From positions 1 through 62,052 of the forward strand of contig CAJTGI010000018.1 of NCBI GenBank assembly GCA_910575435.1: DNA of 62,052 bases, in the 5' to 3' direction. Below, one piece after another: positions 43,777 through 54,078 of the stretch. A program made the position numbers and the translations under genes. This stretch comes from Clostridiaceae bacterium. GTDB lineage: Bacteria > Bacillota > Clostridia > Lachnospirales > Lachnospiraceae. The notes beneath the pieces were generated by a model. That model was not told the origin of the DNA, ran no database searches, and saw only the letters and a list, made by a program, of their open reading frames with translations. Position 1 is the stretch's first letter; each line of letters begins with the position of its first letter.

Positions 43777-44385
43777 ATGGATAAGGTAATTACAATCGGA
43801 AGGCAGTACGGCAGCGGGGGACGGGAGATTGGCGAAAAGATTGCCAAGCGTTATGGAATCCCTTTTTATGATAACGAACTGATTACTAGGGCGGCGAAGG
43901 AAAGCGGTTTTGCGGAGGAGAGTTTCGAGAGGGCGGAGGATAAGGCGACCAATAGCTTGCTGTACTCTCTGGCTATGGGAATAAATGTGTATGGCAATCA
44001 GGATTTTGGATTTTCAGGTCTTTCTCTGGACGATCGGATTTTCCTTGCCCAGTCGGACGTGATTCGCAAGGTGGCGGAGGAAGGGCCGTGCGTGATCGTG
44101 GGAAGATGTGCTGATTATGTTTTGAAAGAGCGGGACAATGTGTTTAATATTTTCGTGCGCGCATCCTTGGATTACCGCTTGCAGAGGGCTATACATAATT
44201 ATCAGGTAAATGAGAAGAAAGCGGCAGAGATTATTATGAAGAATGATAAGCGCCGTGGAAATTATTATAATTACCATGTGGGCGAGAAGTGGCTGAACTT
44301 GAATAATTATGATCTGGTAATCCGCAGTGACGTGTCTGGCATTGACAATGCAGTGAACTGCATTTGCACGTACTTGGGCGATTAG
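43777..44385 (+). CDS. Cytidylate kinase-like protein
   Basis: 202-residue P-loop kinase of the cytidylate kinase 2 type, with an altered loop ITIGRQYGSGGREIGEKIA, then FYDNELI and a VIVGRCADYVL core. It is distinct from the housekeeping Cmk by length and loop and may phosphorylate another small molecule. AAAGGCGGGG precedes ATG 43777; the frame runs 51 bases further up without a site. Confidence 0.85.
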   Translation: MDKVITIGRQYGSGGREIGEKIAKRYGIPFYDNELITRAAKESGFAEESFERAEDKATNSLLYSLAMGINVYGNQDFGFSGLSLDDRIFLAQSDVIRKVAEEGPCVIVGRCADYVLKERDNVFNIFVRASLDYRLQRAIHNYQVNEKKAAEIIMKNDKRRGNYYNYHVGEKWLNLNNYDLVIRSDVSGIDNAVNCICTYLGD

Positions 44386-44567
44386 CCGGCGGCATCGCTG
44401 GCATTCAGCAAGATATTTTACGAAACTATTTTAGATATCGATGATGCGGCGTTTGCATATCGGCAGAATTGAAAGGATATGTGCTGATTTGCCATAGGAC
44501 GTTTCCTAGAGAAAAAGAGGGCTGAAAGTTTTGGCGGAAATGGACGGTCCCGAGAGGAGGGATTGTG

Positions 44568-45314
44568 ATGGAAAAGAATTTGGATGGAATCAGGGAAGTA
44601 ATCCGGGGTAACGATAATATTGTTCTAGTGAGCGGGAGCGAGGTCACTAGGGAGTCCGGCATGAATGGTGTGCGGGCGGAGCATATGGTGTATGATATAG
44701 AGCAGAAATATGGCTATTCCGGGGAAGAAATTATGACGGAGCAATTTTTTACCCGACAGGTAGAGGTATTCTATGATTATTATAAGGATGTGGTTCTGGG
44801 AGCGAGGGAGCCAAGCCTTACCACGGTGTATCGTGCTGCGGCGGAGTTGGAGAAAAGAGGAAAATTGACCAATGTTGTCACCCGCATGGTATATGACAGT
44901 TATAGCGAGGCGGGAGCCAATCAAGTCATCATGCTATATGGTACGGTGGAGGATAATAAGTGCCCTTCCTGCGGCAAGATTTTTAATTCCAAATACATTA
45001 GGGAGTCAAGGCATGTTCCGAAATGCGATGACTGCCAGATTATCTTGCGGCCTGGTTTTTCCCTTTTTGGGGAAATGTTAGACAATGCCCGGCTGACGAA
45101 GGCCTGCAACGCCATAGAGTATGCCAACGTGCTATTGGTAGTGGGAACCCATCTGAATTCTCTCACCTGGCAGAGCATGTTGCGCTACTACAGTGGGGAT
45201 AAGCTGGTTCTCATTAATACCAAGGAAAATGTGGGGGATGAGAGGGCGAACTTCCGGGCGTACGGAAATATTTCTGAGATTTTTGGCTATATTACGGATT
45301 ATAATGAAGAATAA
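44568..45314 (+). CDS. Sirtuin-like protein lacking the catalytic His
   Basis: 248 residues of the SIR2 fold with a zinc ribbon (CPSCGKIF and PKCDDC) and the NAD-side stretch ILRPGFSLFGEML. The catalytic parts deviate: the usual QNID is VVTRMVYD, and the LHG that holds the catalytic His is MLYGT, so Tyr replaces His. The N-terminal GAGxS-type loop is VSGSEVTRESG and the SGIPDFR motif is lost. The protein may bind NAD or ADP-ribose without deacetylase activity. GAGGAGGG precedes ATG 44568; GTG 44565 is an alternative. Next to a kinase-like gene; role unknown. Confidence 0.82.
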   Translation: MEKNLDGIREVIRGNDNIVLVSGSEVTRESGMNGVRAEHMVYDIEQKYGYSGEEIMTEQFFTRQVEVFYDYYKDVVLGAREPSLTTVYRAAAELEKRGKLTNVVTRMVYDSYSEAGANQVIMLYGTVEDNKCPSCGKIFNSKYIRESRHVPKCDDCQIILRPGFSLFGEMLDNARLTKACNAIEYANVLLVVGTHLNSLTWQSMLRYYSGDKLVLINTKENVGDERANFRAYGNISEIFGYITDYNEE

Positions 45315-45353
45315 GAATCAAGGCAGTTGAATGAGAAGTCATTTCATTGTGAG

Positions 45354-45387
45354 TCACTCTTTCCTGACAGATGTTGCGAAAGAGTGA
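45354..45387 (+). terminator. Terminator between sirtuin-like gene and gltX
   Basis: TCACTCTTTC (45354-45363) pairs with GAAAGAGTGA (45378-45387) and is followed by TTTTTATG. Confidence 0.8.
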
Positions 45388-45459
45388 TTTTTATGTCATA
45401 CTAATGCTAGGTGGGCAATGAATTATTATATGAATACTTTTAGGAAAGAGAGGCTAGAG

Positions 45460-46932
45460 ATGAGTAAGATTAGGACAAGATTTGCACCGAGCCCAACGGG
45501 AAGGATGCATGTGGGCAACCTTCGCACGGCGCTGTATGAGTATTTGATCGCAAAGCATGAGGATGGCACTTTCATTCTCCGCATTGAGGATACAGACCAA
45601 GAGCGCTTTGTGGAGGAGGCGCTGGATATTATATACCATACCATGGAACTGACTGGGCTGAACCATGATGAAGGGCCGGATAAGGATGGGGGCTATGGCC
45701 CTTATGTCCAGAGCGAGCGCATGGAGAGCGGCATGTACTTAGAGTACGCAAAGCAGCTGGTGGAGAAGGGGGAGGCTTATTATTGCTTCTGCACCAAGGA
45801 AAGGCTGGACAGCCTTCGTGCGTCGGACAAGACTGAGGATGGCAAGGAGATTGCCAAGTATGACAAGCACTGTCTCCATCTGTCCAAGGAGGAAGTGGAG
45901 GCGAACCTGGCGGCGGGCATGCCCTATGTTATTCGCCAGAATATTCCTGCGGAGGGCACGACTGTATTCCACGATGCGATTTATGGCGACATTAGCGTGG
46001 AGAATGAGGAGTTGGATGACATGATTCTCATTAAGACGGATGGCTACCCCACTTATAATTTTGCCAACGTTATTGACGATCATTTGATGGAGATCACCCA
46101 TGTGGTGAGGGGGAATGAATACCTTTCCTCTGCGCCGAAATATAACCGCCTCTATGAAGCTTTTGGCTGGGAGGTGCCGGAGTACGTCCACTGTCCCATT
46201 ATCACCGATGAGAACCACAAGAAGCTGTCCAAAAGAAGCGGGCATGCCTCTGTGGAAGATTTGCTGGAACAGGGATTTCTGCCGGAGGCGGTGGTGAATT
46301 TCGTGGCATTGCTGGGATGGAGCCCCAGCGAGGACAGGGAGATCTTTTCGCTGAAGGAACTGGAGGAGGCATTTGACTATCGCCATATCAGCAAGTCTCC
46401 GGCGGTATTTGATATCACCAAGGCAAAGTGGATGAATGGAGAATACATTAAGGCCATGGACTGGAATCGCTATCTGGAGTATGCGCTGCCAGTGATTCGG
46501 GAGGTAGTGACGAAGGATTATGATTTAGAAAAGATTGCAGAATTGGTCAAGACGCGGATCGAGGTATTTCCGGATATCAGGGAAAAGATAGATTTCTTCG
46601 ATGTGCTTCCTGATTACGATGTGGCTATGTATACCCATAAGAAAATGAAGACTAACAGTGAAAATTCTCTGGATGTATTGAGGGATATGCTTCCGCTTCT
46701 GGAGGCCTTGGTGGATTTCTCGGCAGGAAGCCTGGAAACCCTTTGCAAGGAATACGTGGCAGAGCATGAATTGAAAAACGGCAGGGTGCTGTGGCCTTTG
46801 CGGACGGCAGTTTCTGGGAAGCAGATGACGCCGGGAGGCGCTTATGAACTGATGGAGATTCTGGGGAAAGAGGAATCTATCGCCCGCATCAGGACAGGAA
46901 TAGAGAAGTTGGAGGCGGATATTAGCAAATGA
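45460..46932 (+). CDS. gltX: Glutamyl-tRNA synthetase
   Basis: 490 residues from ATG 45460, with GAGAGG upstream; class I signature [12 protein letters not shown] (HIGH) at residues 9-20 and KLSKRSG (KMSKS) near 250. Normal length for bacterial GluRS. In Firmicutes it usually also charges tRNA-Gln before amidation by GatCAB. The helicase gene overlaps its stop by four bases (ATGA), so the two are translationally coupled. Confidence 0.96.
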   Translation: MSKIRTRFAPSPTGRMHVGNLRTALYEYLIAKHEDGTFILRIEDTDQERFVEEALDIIYHTMELTGLNHDEGPDKDGGYGPYVQSERMESGMYLEYAKQLVEKGEAYYCFCTKERLDSLRASDKTEDGKEIAKYDKHCLHLSKEEVEANLAAGMPYVIRQNIPAEGTTVFHDAIYGDISVENEELDDMILIKTDGYPTYNFANVIDDHLMEITHVVRGNEYLSSAPKYNRLYEAFGWEVPEYVHCPIITDENHKKLSKRSGHASVEDLLEQGFLPEAVVNFVALLGWSPSEDREIFSLKELEEAFDYRHISKSPAVFDITKAKWMNGEYIKAMDWNRYLEYALPVIREVVTKDYDLEKIAELVKTRIEVFPDIREKIDFFDVLPDYDVAMYTHKKMKTNSENSLDVLRDMLPLLEALVDFSAGSLETLCKEYVAEHELKNGRVLWPLRTAVSGKQMTPGGAYELMEILGKEESIARIRTGIEKLEADISK

Positions 46933-48890
46933 CAAATCTGAACGAGGGACAGAGGCAGGCGGTCACTCATTTTGAGGGCCCCATGCTCGTCCTGGCAGGG
47001 CCTGGCTCTGGCAAGACGAGGGTTATTACGGAAAGGATACATCATCTAATCGCGGAGCGGGGCGTGTCCCCCTCCGAAATTCTTGTGATTACATTCACCA
47101 AGGCGGCGGCCGCAGAGATGAGGCAACGCTATCAGAAATTATATCCCCGGGATTCCGCGGGAGTTCGTTTTGGAACATTTCATGCCATATTTTTTATGAT
47201 TTTGAAAGCTGCCTATCACTATACGGCAGATAATATTGTCAGGGAGGAAGTTCGCCGTGAGATTCTGAAAGACTTGATCCATAGAACGGATTTGGAGATT
47301 CAGGATGAAAATGAATTTATCGGCGATCTGGAGTCGGAGATTAGCAGGGTCAAGGGGGACCGGATGGATCTGGAGCATTATTATTCCCCGCTTTGCCCCG
47401 GGGATACATTCCGGGAGATTTTCCTAAAATACCAGCAGGCGTTGGAGCGAAGGCGGCTGTTGGATTTTGACGACATGCTGGTGTACTGTTATGAACTGCT
47501 TTCCCAGCGAGGGGATATTTTGCAGTTGTGGCAGGAGCAGTTTCGATATATTCTGATTGACGAATTTCAAGATATCAGCCTGGTGCAGTATGACGTGATG
47601 AAACTCTTGGCGGCGCCGGAGAATCACATTTTCATTGTGGGAGATGACGACCAGTCCATCTACGGATTCAGAGGGGCGAAGCCGGATATTATGAAGCAGT
47701 TTTTAAAGGACTTCCGCGGTGCGAAAAAGTGTTTTCTTGATATTAATTATCGGTGCGCCGCTCCGATCGTGGAGGCGGCAGGGCGGGTGATTTCCCAGAA
47801 TAAGAACCGCATGGCGAAGAAAATACGGGCGGCAGAGGAACCTGCCGTGGCAGAAAATGGAACGATTGCGATGACGGGGGAAGTCGCGGCAACAGAGAGC
47901 AATGGCTTTTTGGCGGGGGACGGATTATCGGAAGAGAATTGGGTGGCGAGGGATTCTGCCACGGGCAAGGTGATGATAAGCGTGCAAGTATTTCCCAGAG
48001 TGGCGGAGGAGAATGTTGATATCCGGGAAAAGATTCTGTCGTATCAGCGGGAGGGTATTCCCCTGGGAGAGATGGCGGTGCTTTTTCGCACCAATCCCCA
48101 GGCGCGGGCTTTGAGTTCTAAGTTGGTGGAATTTAACATTCCCTTTTCTATGAAAGAGCGGATTCCTAATCTGTACGACCACTGGATGGTTCAGGACGTG
48201 CTTGCTTATGTCAGGGTTGCCCAGGGCAATCGGGAGCGAGGGCAAGTGATGCGGATCATCAACAAGCCAAAAAGGTATGTCCATCGCAATGCTTTTACGG
48301 AACCCTATGCGGACTTGGAGGAGTTGAAGCGATTCTATGAGGATAAGGAATGGATGGTAGATCGTATCGAGCAGCTGCAGCATGATTTGTCCATGCTGGC
48401 TAAGATGAAGCCTTATGCAGCGGTAAATTTCATTCGCCGGGGCATTGGCTATGAGGAATATGTGAGGGAATATGCGGATTATCGAGGAATTTCACCGGAT
48501 GATTTGCTAGAGATATTGGATGAGCTTCAGGAGGAGGCCAAGAGCCACGAAAGTTTTGAGGAGTGGTTTGCATCTATGCAGGAATACCGGGAAGAACTGT
48601 TGCGACAATCCAGGAAAAAGGAGCGGGAGCAGGAGGATGGGGTGCAGTTGATGACCATGCACGGCGCCAAAGGCCTGGAGTTTGCCTGCGTGTTCATTCC
48701 CGATGCCAATGAGGGAGTGACGCCCCACAGCAAGTCCGTCCTGACGGCAGATCTGGAGGAGGAGCGGCGGATGTTTTATGTGGCTATGACCAGGGCGAAG
48801 AAGCATTTGCATATCAGCTATGTAAAGGAGCGGTTTAATAAAGAGGTGGATATATCCCGGTTCGTCCAAGAAATCATAGGGAAAAATTAG
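46929..48890 (+). CDS. UvrD/Rep/PcrA-type superfamily 1 helicase
   Basis: 3'-5' DNA helicase, 653 residues, somewhat shorter than PcrA (about 730-750). Motif [15 protein letters not shown] (residues 21-34), motif [11 protein letters not shown], motif [17 protein letters not shown], motif [13 protein letters not shown] and [10 protein letters not shown] are all intact. The C-terminal Tudor-like part of PcrA appears missing. Overlaps gltX by four bases and the convergent regulator by four bases. Confidence 0.93.
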   Translation: MTNLNEGQRQAVTHFEGPMLVLAGPGSGKTRVITERIHHLIAERGVSPSEILVITFTKAAAAEMRQRYQKLYPRDSAGVRFGTFHAIFFMILKAAYHYTADNIVREEVRREILKDLIHRTDLEIQDENEFIGDLESEISRVKGDRMDLEHYYSPLCPGDTFREIFLKYQQALERRRLLDFDDMLVYCYELLSQRGDILQLWQEQFRYILIDEFQDISLVQYDVMKLLAAPENHIFIVGDDDQSIYGFRGAKPDIMKQFLKDFRGAKKCFLDINYRCAAPIVEAAGRVISQNKNRMAKKIRAAEEPAVAENGTIAMTGEVAATESNGFLAGDGLSEENWVARDSATGKVMISVQVFPRVAEENVDIREKILSYQREGIPLGEMAVLFRTNPQARALSSKLVEFNIPFSMKERIPNLYDHWMVQDVLAYVRVAQGNRERGQVMRIINKPKRYVHRNAFTEPYADLEELKRFYEDKEWMVDRIEQLQHDLSMLAKMKPYAAVNFIRRGIGYEEYVREYADYRGISPDDLLEILDELQEEAKSHESFEEWFASMQEYREELLRQSRKKEREQEDGVQLMTMHGAKGLEFACVFIPDANEGVTPHSKSVLTADLEEERRMFYVAMTRAKKHLHISYVKERFNKEVDISRFVQEIIGKN

Positions 48891-50446
48891 TTTTTCTGCA
48901 TTTTTCTCCTATATTCTGCCGGGCTTAAGTTTACATATTTCTTGAATTTCGTGTGGAAGTAGTCCACATTGCGGTATCCCACCTGTTCCGCAATCTCATA
49001 GACTTTCAGTTCCGTCTTGGTGAGCAGGTCCTTGGAATGGTTGATCCGAATCTGGTCCACAAATACGTTGAAGCCGATGCCAACTTTCTTCGTGAATATT
49101 TTCCCCAGATAGGAACTATTGTATCCGAAGAGGGGGGCGATGGTCTCCAGCTTGATGTTGTCCATGTAGTTGTGCTCGATATAGTGAATGATATCTTCCA
49201 TGACGCCGCTGCTGGAAGGGCTGCCGATGGATAACATTATCATTTCAAATTGCTCTGTGAAGAAAAGCACGATTTGATATAGGTAATATTTCTCATCAAT
49301 CTGCTTGATAATGTCCGCATTCCCAGGGAAGGAAATGTCGGTATTGTGATATAGGTGGGATATTTTCTCCTTAATGGATAAATATAAATCCGTGAGGAAA
49401 AGCTTGATCTGGGGGATGCCTTCCTTGCAGCGGTAGAGGTTCTTTTCTAATTCGTTCAGGGTTTCTGCCACATGGTTTCTCATGGATGTCTGGAGGAATC
49501 CCACTAATTTTTCTCGGTAATTCTGGAGAACTTCATCATTCAATTCAAATACATGGCTGGTTTCATCTGTGGGCAAGTCCAGATATCCGATGGTGTGCTG
49601 CTTGTACTCGCAAAAAAACCGTCGCCTAAGCAGGCGCAGTGCTTCGCCATAGGAAATGGAAATGTCCTCCACCCGCTCCACCGTGCGCCCGTAGGTGATA
49701 AACAAGGAATCCAGAGGGGAATTTGACTGGGGCTTTTCTTCCCGCTCATATCGTTCTAGGAAATTCTGGAATTGGGATAGGATGGCATTGCCCTTTAGGA
49801 GGAGGACTTGATTGCTGTCCAGATCCAATGTCTCATAGGCATACATATTGTCGTTCTGGGTCATGTTTAACAAATCAGAAAATAAATAGGGCATTTCCTC
49901 GGCATCCAAATTATATTTTTCATAGATTACCACTTGGTAAGCATCGCTGTCCAGGCACAGTTCTGTAAGGTTCAAGGAAGAGATATTCGCCTCTCCCTTG
50001 AGAATATCGCAGAGGATGATATTGCGGGTGCGATCCCGATATTGCTCCATATTTTCTTTTTCATTTGCTTTTTTAGATAGGGCATTGCCGATTTCCGTGA
50101 TTGCCTGGGTCAGTTCGTTTTCATCAATGGGCTTGGTCAGATAATATTTTACCCCATGCCGTATTGCCTCCTGGGCATAGCGAAATTCAGAGAATCCGCT
50201 GAGAATAATAATATAGCCCTGGTATCCTTTATCTCTGGCGCGTTTCGCTACTTCCAGCCCGTTCAGCCCTGGCATGCGAATATCCAGCATTGCCACATCT
50301 GGCTGTTGGCTGAGAATGAATTTGAGTGCTTCCTCTCCGTTGGCGGCCTCTCCCGCAATCTCAAATCCCAAATCATTCCATTCGATCACGCACTGCAATC
50401 CTTGCCGAATGATTAATTCATCGTCTGCGATAAAAACTGTATGCAT
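48887..50446 (-). CDS. YesN-type response regulator with AraC DNA-binding domain
   Basis: 519 residues. Receiver domain in 1-125 with phospho-acceptor in VAMLDIRMPGLNGLEV; an unassigned middle region of about 270 residues; C-terminal AraC-type double helix-turn-helix (YNSSYLGKIFTKKVGIGFN and VGYRNVDYFHTKFKKY). Such regulators usually pair with a LytS/YesM-type kinase and control carbohydrate uptake, but no kinase is adjacent. Its 3' end overlaps the helicase gene by four bases. Confidence 0.93.
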   Translation of the reverse strand: MHTVFIADDELIIRQGLQCVIEWNDLGFEIAGEAANGEEALKFILSQQPDVAMLDIRMPGLNGLEVAKRARDKGYQGYIIILSGFSEFRYAQEAIRHGVKYYLTKPIDENELTQAITEIGNALSKKANEKENMEQYRDRTRNIILCDILKGEANISSLNLTELCLDSDAYQVVIYEKYNLDAEEMPYLFSDLLNMTQNDNMYAYETLDLDSNQVLLLKGNAILSQFQNFLERYEREEKPQSNSPLDSLFITYGRTVERVEDISISYGEALRLLRRRFFCEYKQHTIGYLDLPTDETSHVFELNDEVLQNYREKLVGFLQTSMRNHVAETLNELEKNLYRCKEGIPQIKLFLTDLYLSIKEKISHLYHNTDISFPGNADIIKQIDEKYYLYQIVLFFTEQFEMIMLSIGSPSSSGVMEDIIHYIEHNYMDNIKLETIAPLFGYNSSYLGKIFTKKVGIGFNVFVDQIRINHSKDLLTKTELKVYEIAEQVGYRNVDYFHTKFKKYVNLSPAEYRRKMQKN

Positions 50447-50607
50447 ATCACCAATCCTTTCCCCTGCCTCGCTCTATATAAAGTCTAACGGTAACAATAC
50501 GCAGTAACGTCTAACTGTCAAGTTTTGCGCATATGTATTTAAAGGCATTCTTATTTTAATTATAAGATATAATGGGAAATATCGCAAATATTTCAGGAGG
50601 ATTTTCG

Positions 50608-51156
50608 ATGAATTTGTTGACATTTATTTCAAATCTGATGATACCCATCATTATTTTCCTAATTATCGGATATGGCTTAGCCAGCAGGACAAATATTTTT
50701 GACGCTTTCGTGAAAGGGGCATCTGACGGCATGAAAGTGGTGGCAGGGGTGCTGCCTACGCTGATTGGACTCCTGATTGCCATTGGCATCCTGCGGGAGT
50801 CGGGATGCCTGGAGGCCCTGGCTGGCCTGTTGGAACCACTGGCGGAAGTATTGCATTTCCCCGCCCAGGTCATTCCTCTGATCCTCATCAAGATGGTATC
50901 TTCTTCTGCGGCAACTGGGCTTTTGGTGGATATCTTTAAGGAATTTGGCACGGATTCGGAAGTGGGTTATCTTGCGGGGCTGCTATTGTGCTGCTCGGAG
51001 ACGATTTTCTATACCATATCTGTATATTTTCTTGCGACAAAGGATAAGGACCACCGGGCAGTCACTGGGGGAAGGTGGATGCTGGCAGGGGCGTTGCTAT
51101 CTACCCTGGCGGGGACTGTGGCTAGCGTGGTGCTGGCAAATATCATGATTCGATAA
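50608..51156 (+). CDS. spmB: Spore maturation protein B
   Basis: 182-residue membrane protein of the nucleoside-recognition (Gate) family. AGGAGGA precedes ATG 50608. Features: VKGASDGMKVVAGVLPTLIGLLIAIG and LILIKMVSSSAATGLL, both typical of SpmB, which helps dehydrate the spore core in Bacillus. The partner spmA, normally directly upstream, is not present here. Confidence 0.9.
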   Translation: MNLLTFISNLMIPIIIFLIIGYGLASRTNIFDAFVKGASDGMKVVAGVLPTLIGLLIAIGILRESGCLEALAGLLEPLAEVLHFPAQVIPLILIKMVSSSAATGLLVDIFKEFGTDSEVGYLAGLLLCCSETIFYTISVYFLATKDKDHRAVTGGRWMLAGALLSTLAGTVASVVLANIMIR

Positions 51157-51206
51157 TGGTTTTCTCACATTACTGGAAAAATAGGGACGCTGGTTTTGCA
51201 AACTGG

Positions 51207-51377
51207 TCACATCTGCTTTCGCACTACCCGATATTCATCTCCGTTGCGGTAGTAGGGACATGCTGTTCTCTTGCTGGATAGGAATCGGGCAAGGTCATCT
51301 TCGTCCATATTCACATCGCAATGATATTCTTCGTATTCCTCGTCGTAACAGTAGTTTGCACAGGTTTCGCATTCCAT
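51207..51377 (-). CDS. Small Cys-rich protein (DUF6472-like)
   Basis: 56 residues from ATG 51377, preceded by AAGGAGG. Four cysteines in METCANYCYDEEYEEYHCD-like order and ACPYY near the end suggest a zinc or Fe-S site; very acidic. Widespread small protein of Clostridia, function unknown; the DUF number is from memory. Confidence 0.7.
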   Translation of the reverse strand: MECETCANYCYDEEYEEYHCDVNMDEDDLARFLSSKRTACPYYRNGDEYRVVRKQM

Positions 51378-51533
51378 GGCATTTTCCTCCTTTTCTTTAA
51401 TATTTGCTGCATGCAATAACACTAACAGTATAGCATAATACTCAATACAGCTCTATATTTTTCATCATATATCTAATAAGTGATTTTGACTGATATGGAG
51501 TTAAGAGGCATTGGCGATACTGCCTAAATTGCA

Positions 51534-52274
51534 TCAGTCTTTTTCATATCCATTTCTTCGATAAAGTACTAAAAATACAAGAATGCTAATGATTAATTCT
51601 CCGATAAGCACTGCGATATCCAGAGGTTTTAACGTATATGACATTCCTTCTGCAAATCCATTCGCCATTTCTGTCAACACCCCTGTAAACAAAAATTCTG
51701 AAATATGGTGCAATTTTTCGGATAGATTTCCAAACATTGGAATCATCATAAACACCATCATCAATGGAGAAGAAATCAAATTTGCATTCATCTGATTTTT
51801 GGCGCAGAGACCAACAATCATTCCCATGACACAACTAATCAGAGAGGCTGCCGCACTGACCAGTAAGAAAGCCGCAACAGATACCTGGCTCATAGAAATA
51901 CCGCTAATCACCAATACCACAAGATTGATGATATTCATCAACACAAATGGAAATAGAATACTTCCGATAAAATACTGCATTCCGGTGACTGATGACGTCA
52001 TTAAGACCCGTAACGTATGTTTCTCTTTCTCTTCTGCAATGGCAGTCCCTACCATCAGGAATCCGTTCATACACAAATTAAGGGAAATTCCCAAACTCAG
52101 AATCAAAGACACCAGAATTGGTGGTAAATCACCTCCAGAATTGATGCCATATATAATTTTGAACATCAATACCATCGCCACGGTTAGAAACGGCCCAGTC
52201 ATAATCGCTGTATTGCGGCTGATACAAATCCATTTAATCTGTGCAACTGCTGTTAATTTATTGATATTATCCAT
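51534..52274 (-). CDS. ABC-2 type transporter permease
   Basis: 246 residues with six hydrophobic helices, ABC-2 type (EEKEKHTLRVLMTSSV, with the typical Glu-rich coupling helix). Pairs with the ATPase gene 13 bases upstream. Probably exports or removes a peptide or antibiotic. The DNA from here to about 55.5 kb is clearly more AT-rich than the rest of the window. Confidence 0.9.
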   Translation of the reverse strand: MDNINKLTAVAQIKWICISRNTAIMTGPFLTVAMVLMFKIIYGINSGGDLPPILVSLILSLGISLNLCMNGFLMVGTAIAEEKEKHTLRVLMTSSVTGMQYFIGSILFPFVLMNIINLVVLVISGISMSQVSVAAFLLVSAAASLISCVMGMIVGLCAKNQMNANLISSPLMMVFMMIPMFGNLSEKLHHISEFLFTGVLTEMANGFAEGMSYTLKPLDIAVLIGELIISILVFLVLYRRNGYEKD

Positions 52275-52287
52275 ATTAAAACTCCTC

Positions 52288-53154
52288 TCACATACTGGCT
52301 AATCCAAGGGATGCCCCTGTTACCTGTAAAAATACATGTTCCAATGTCGGCTCACAAGAATGAATACACTGTATTTCATCTCTCTGCATCCATTCTGAAA
52401 TTTTTGCAATATTTTCAGGACTTTGCTCTAAGACGACTTCTTCCTGATTATTCAATAGCAGACGATATTTTTTGTTTTGATTATATTTCAGGCAAAGTTC
52501 TTTGGGCGAGCCGCACTCGACAATTTTCCCCTGATACAAAAGTGCAACTCTATCACAAAGTTTTGTGGCTTCTTCCATATTATGAGTAGTCAAAAAAATT
52601 GACATACCTTCTTCTTTCAGTCCCAACAACATTTTATGAATAGATACCGCAGTCGATGGATCTAATCCGCTTGTTGGCTCATCAAGAAATAAAATTCTTG
52701 GCTTATGAAGCACTGCCCTGGCCAAAACAAGTCTTTGCGTCTGCCCTCTGGAAAGTTTACCTGCCGGCTTTTTACGATGTTCATACAATTCCACCTGATG
52801 TAAGACTTCCTCCACTCTTACGCTGGGAACACGCCATATTTTTGCAAACATACTTAAATTCTGCCATACTGTCATTTTCTCATAAATTCCGCTTTGATCA
52901 GAAACCACGCCAATTTTTTCATAAATTGATTCATCAATATTAACCGTATCTGTATCAAGAATTTTCGCCTCTCCGGATGTTTGCCTTAACTGTCCTGTGA
53001 TTATTTTAATCGTGGTAGTTTTTCCAGCGCCTGACGGCCCTAAAAATCCAAGAATTTCGCCTTTATGAAGCGTAATATTGATATCCTTAAGCGCCAATTC
53101 CGTCTTATAGCGCTTAGAAATATGTGATAAATCCAGCAATACATTTTGTTCCAT
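52288..53154 (-). CDS. ABC transporter ATP-binding protein (bacitracin/lantibiotic export type)
   Basis: 288 residues; Walker A GPSGAGKTTT, signature LSRGQTQRLVLARA (Arg in place of the second Gly of LSGGQ), Walker B ILFLDEPTSGLDP, H-loop TTHNMEEA. The C-terminal 60 residues match exporters of the BcrA/DrrA group. A pair of LytTR direct repeats lies upstream, so the neighbouring two-component system probably activates it. Confidence 0.93.
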   Translation of the reverse strand: MEQNVLLDLSHISKRYKTELALKDINITLHKGEILGFLGPSGAGKTTTIKIITGQLRQTSGEAKILDTDTVNIDESIYEKIGVVSDQSGIYEKMTVWQNLSMFAKIWRVPSVRVEEVLHQVELYEHRKKPAGKLSRGQTQRLVLARAVLHKPRILFLDEPTSGLDPSTAVSIHKMLLGLKEEGMSIFLTTHNMEEATKLCDRVALLYQGKIVECGSPKELCLKYNQNKKYRLLLNNQEEVVLEQSPENIAKISEWMQRDEIQCIHSCEPTLEHVFLQVTGASLGLASM

Positions 53155-53228
53155 AACATAACCCTCTTTCTAAATATTTTCTTTATCATTGCCCTGTTTT
53201 TCTATCGCAGAGTAATTATGATGGAAGT

Positions 53229-53234
53229 ATCATA
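53229..53234 (-). promoter_or_regulatory. -10 of the ABC transporter operon
   Basis: Minus-strand TATGAT, 75 bases before the ATPase gene. The position for -35 holds AGCAAA, a poor match, so an activator at the upstream repeats is expected. Confidence 0.45.
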
Positions 53235-53262
53235 TCATGTTTTATCACCTTTTTGCTGAGTT

Positions 53263-53292
53263 CTGCCTGAATGGCATACCATACTGCCTGAA
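53263..53292 (-). promoter_or_regulatory. LytTR direct repeats upstream of the ABC operon
   Basis: Two identical 9-mers, TTCAGGCAG on the minus strand (53292-53284 and 53271-53263), separated by 12 bases. This 9-12-9 arrangement is the known binding geometry of LytTR regulators. The proximal edge lies 28 bases upstream of the -10. Confidence 0.75.
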
Positions 53293-53314
53293 ATGGCTTG
53301 TGAAACGCTGTCAT

Positions 53315-54049
53315 TTAAATTCTGCTCAACAACTCCCCCTTCATATTTTTAGAAAACAGACATTTTTCTCCGTTATCCATAAGAATTTCCCGATGCTTTA
53401 AATCTAACTCCTGAATCTTATTTACATTGACCAGATATGACCTGTGAACCCTTAAAAAATGCTCCCTAAACTGCTCTTGCAACTCCTGCATGCTGCCAAT
53501 AAAATCAATACAGTCATTCTTCGCATGAAGTTCTATTCTGTGTGTACGGACACTTGTCTCAAAGAACATAATTTCATCCACTGGAACATGCTTGACAATA
53601 TCCAACACCTTTACTGTAAAGTATTCCTTTTGCTTTCCTTGCTCCTTACACATCCGCTCAGTAATGATTGCAAGGTTTTTGTGCATTCCAGCCAGCATTT
53701 TTTCAGAATTGCCCTTTACTATATAATCCAGCGCTTCCAGGTGATAACGAAATGTCTCAAATGCCAGATCTGGAAAGGAAGTCACATAGATTAGAAAACC
53801 TCTGGTATCAAACTTTCGAATCTGTTGTCCCAGCATAAATCCATCCATTGGCTCATCCTTAAGCTCCACATCCAGAAAATAAATTCCTCTCTTTGGATCC
53901 GCTGCCACCGCTTCAATAATTTCCTGGGGATGCCTGCTGCACAGAGCAATCTGCATATCATAACCTTCCATCATAATTTGTTTTTCTAAAAACTTTCTCT
54001 GTGTAGCGAGTATCGTCGCATCATCTTCACAAATATAAATTGGAAGCAT
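53315..54049 (-). CDS. LytTR response regulator
   Basis: 244 residues. Receiver domain with phospho-acceptor in RGIYFLDVELKDEP and LytTR domain from about 140 with FFETSVRTHRIELHAK and RVHRSYLVNVNKIQEL. It follows the kinase gene by 29 bases. Probable activator of the ABC transporter operon through the repeats just downstream of its own gene. Confidence 0.93.
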   Translation of the reverse strand: MLPIYICEDDATILATQRKFLEKQIMMEGYDMQIALCSRHPQEIIEAVAADPKRGIYFLDVELKDEPMDGFMLGQQIRKFDTRGFLIYVTSFPDLAFETFRYHLEALDYIVKGNSEKMLAGMHKNLAIITERMCKEQGKQKEYFTVKVLDIVKHVPVDEIMFFETSVRTHRIELHAKNDCIDFIGSMQELQEQFREHFLRVHRSYLVNVNKIQELDLKHREILMDNGEKCLFSKNMKGELLSRI

Positions 54050-54078
54050 ATTTTTTCCTCCACAATTTTTAACATTTC

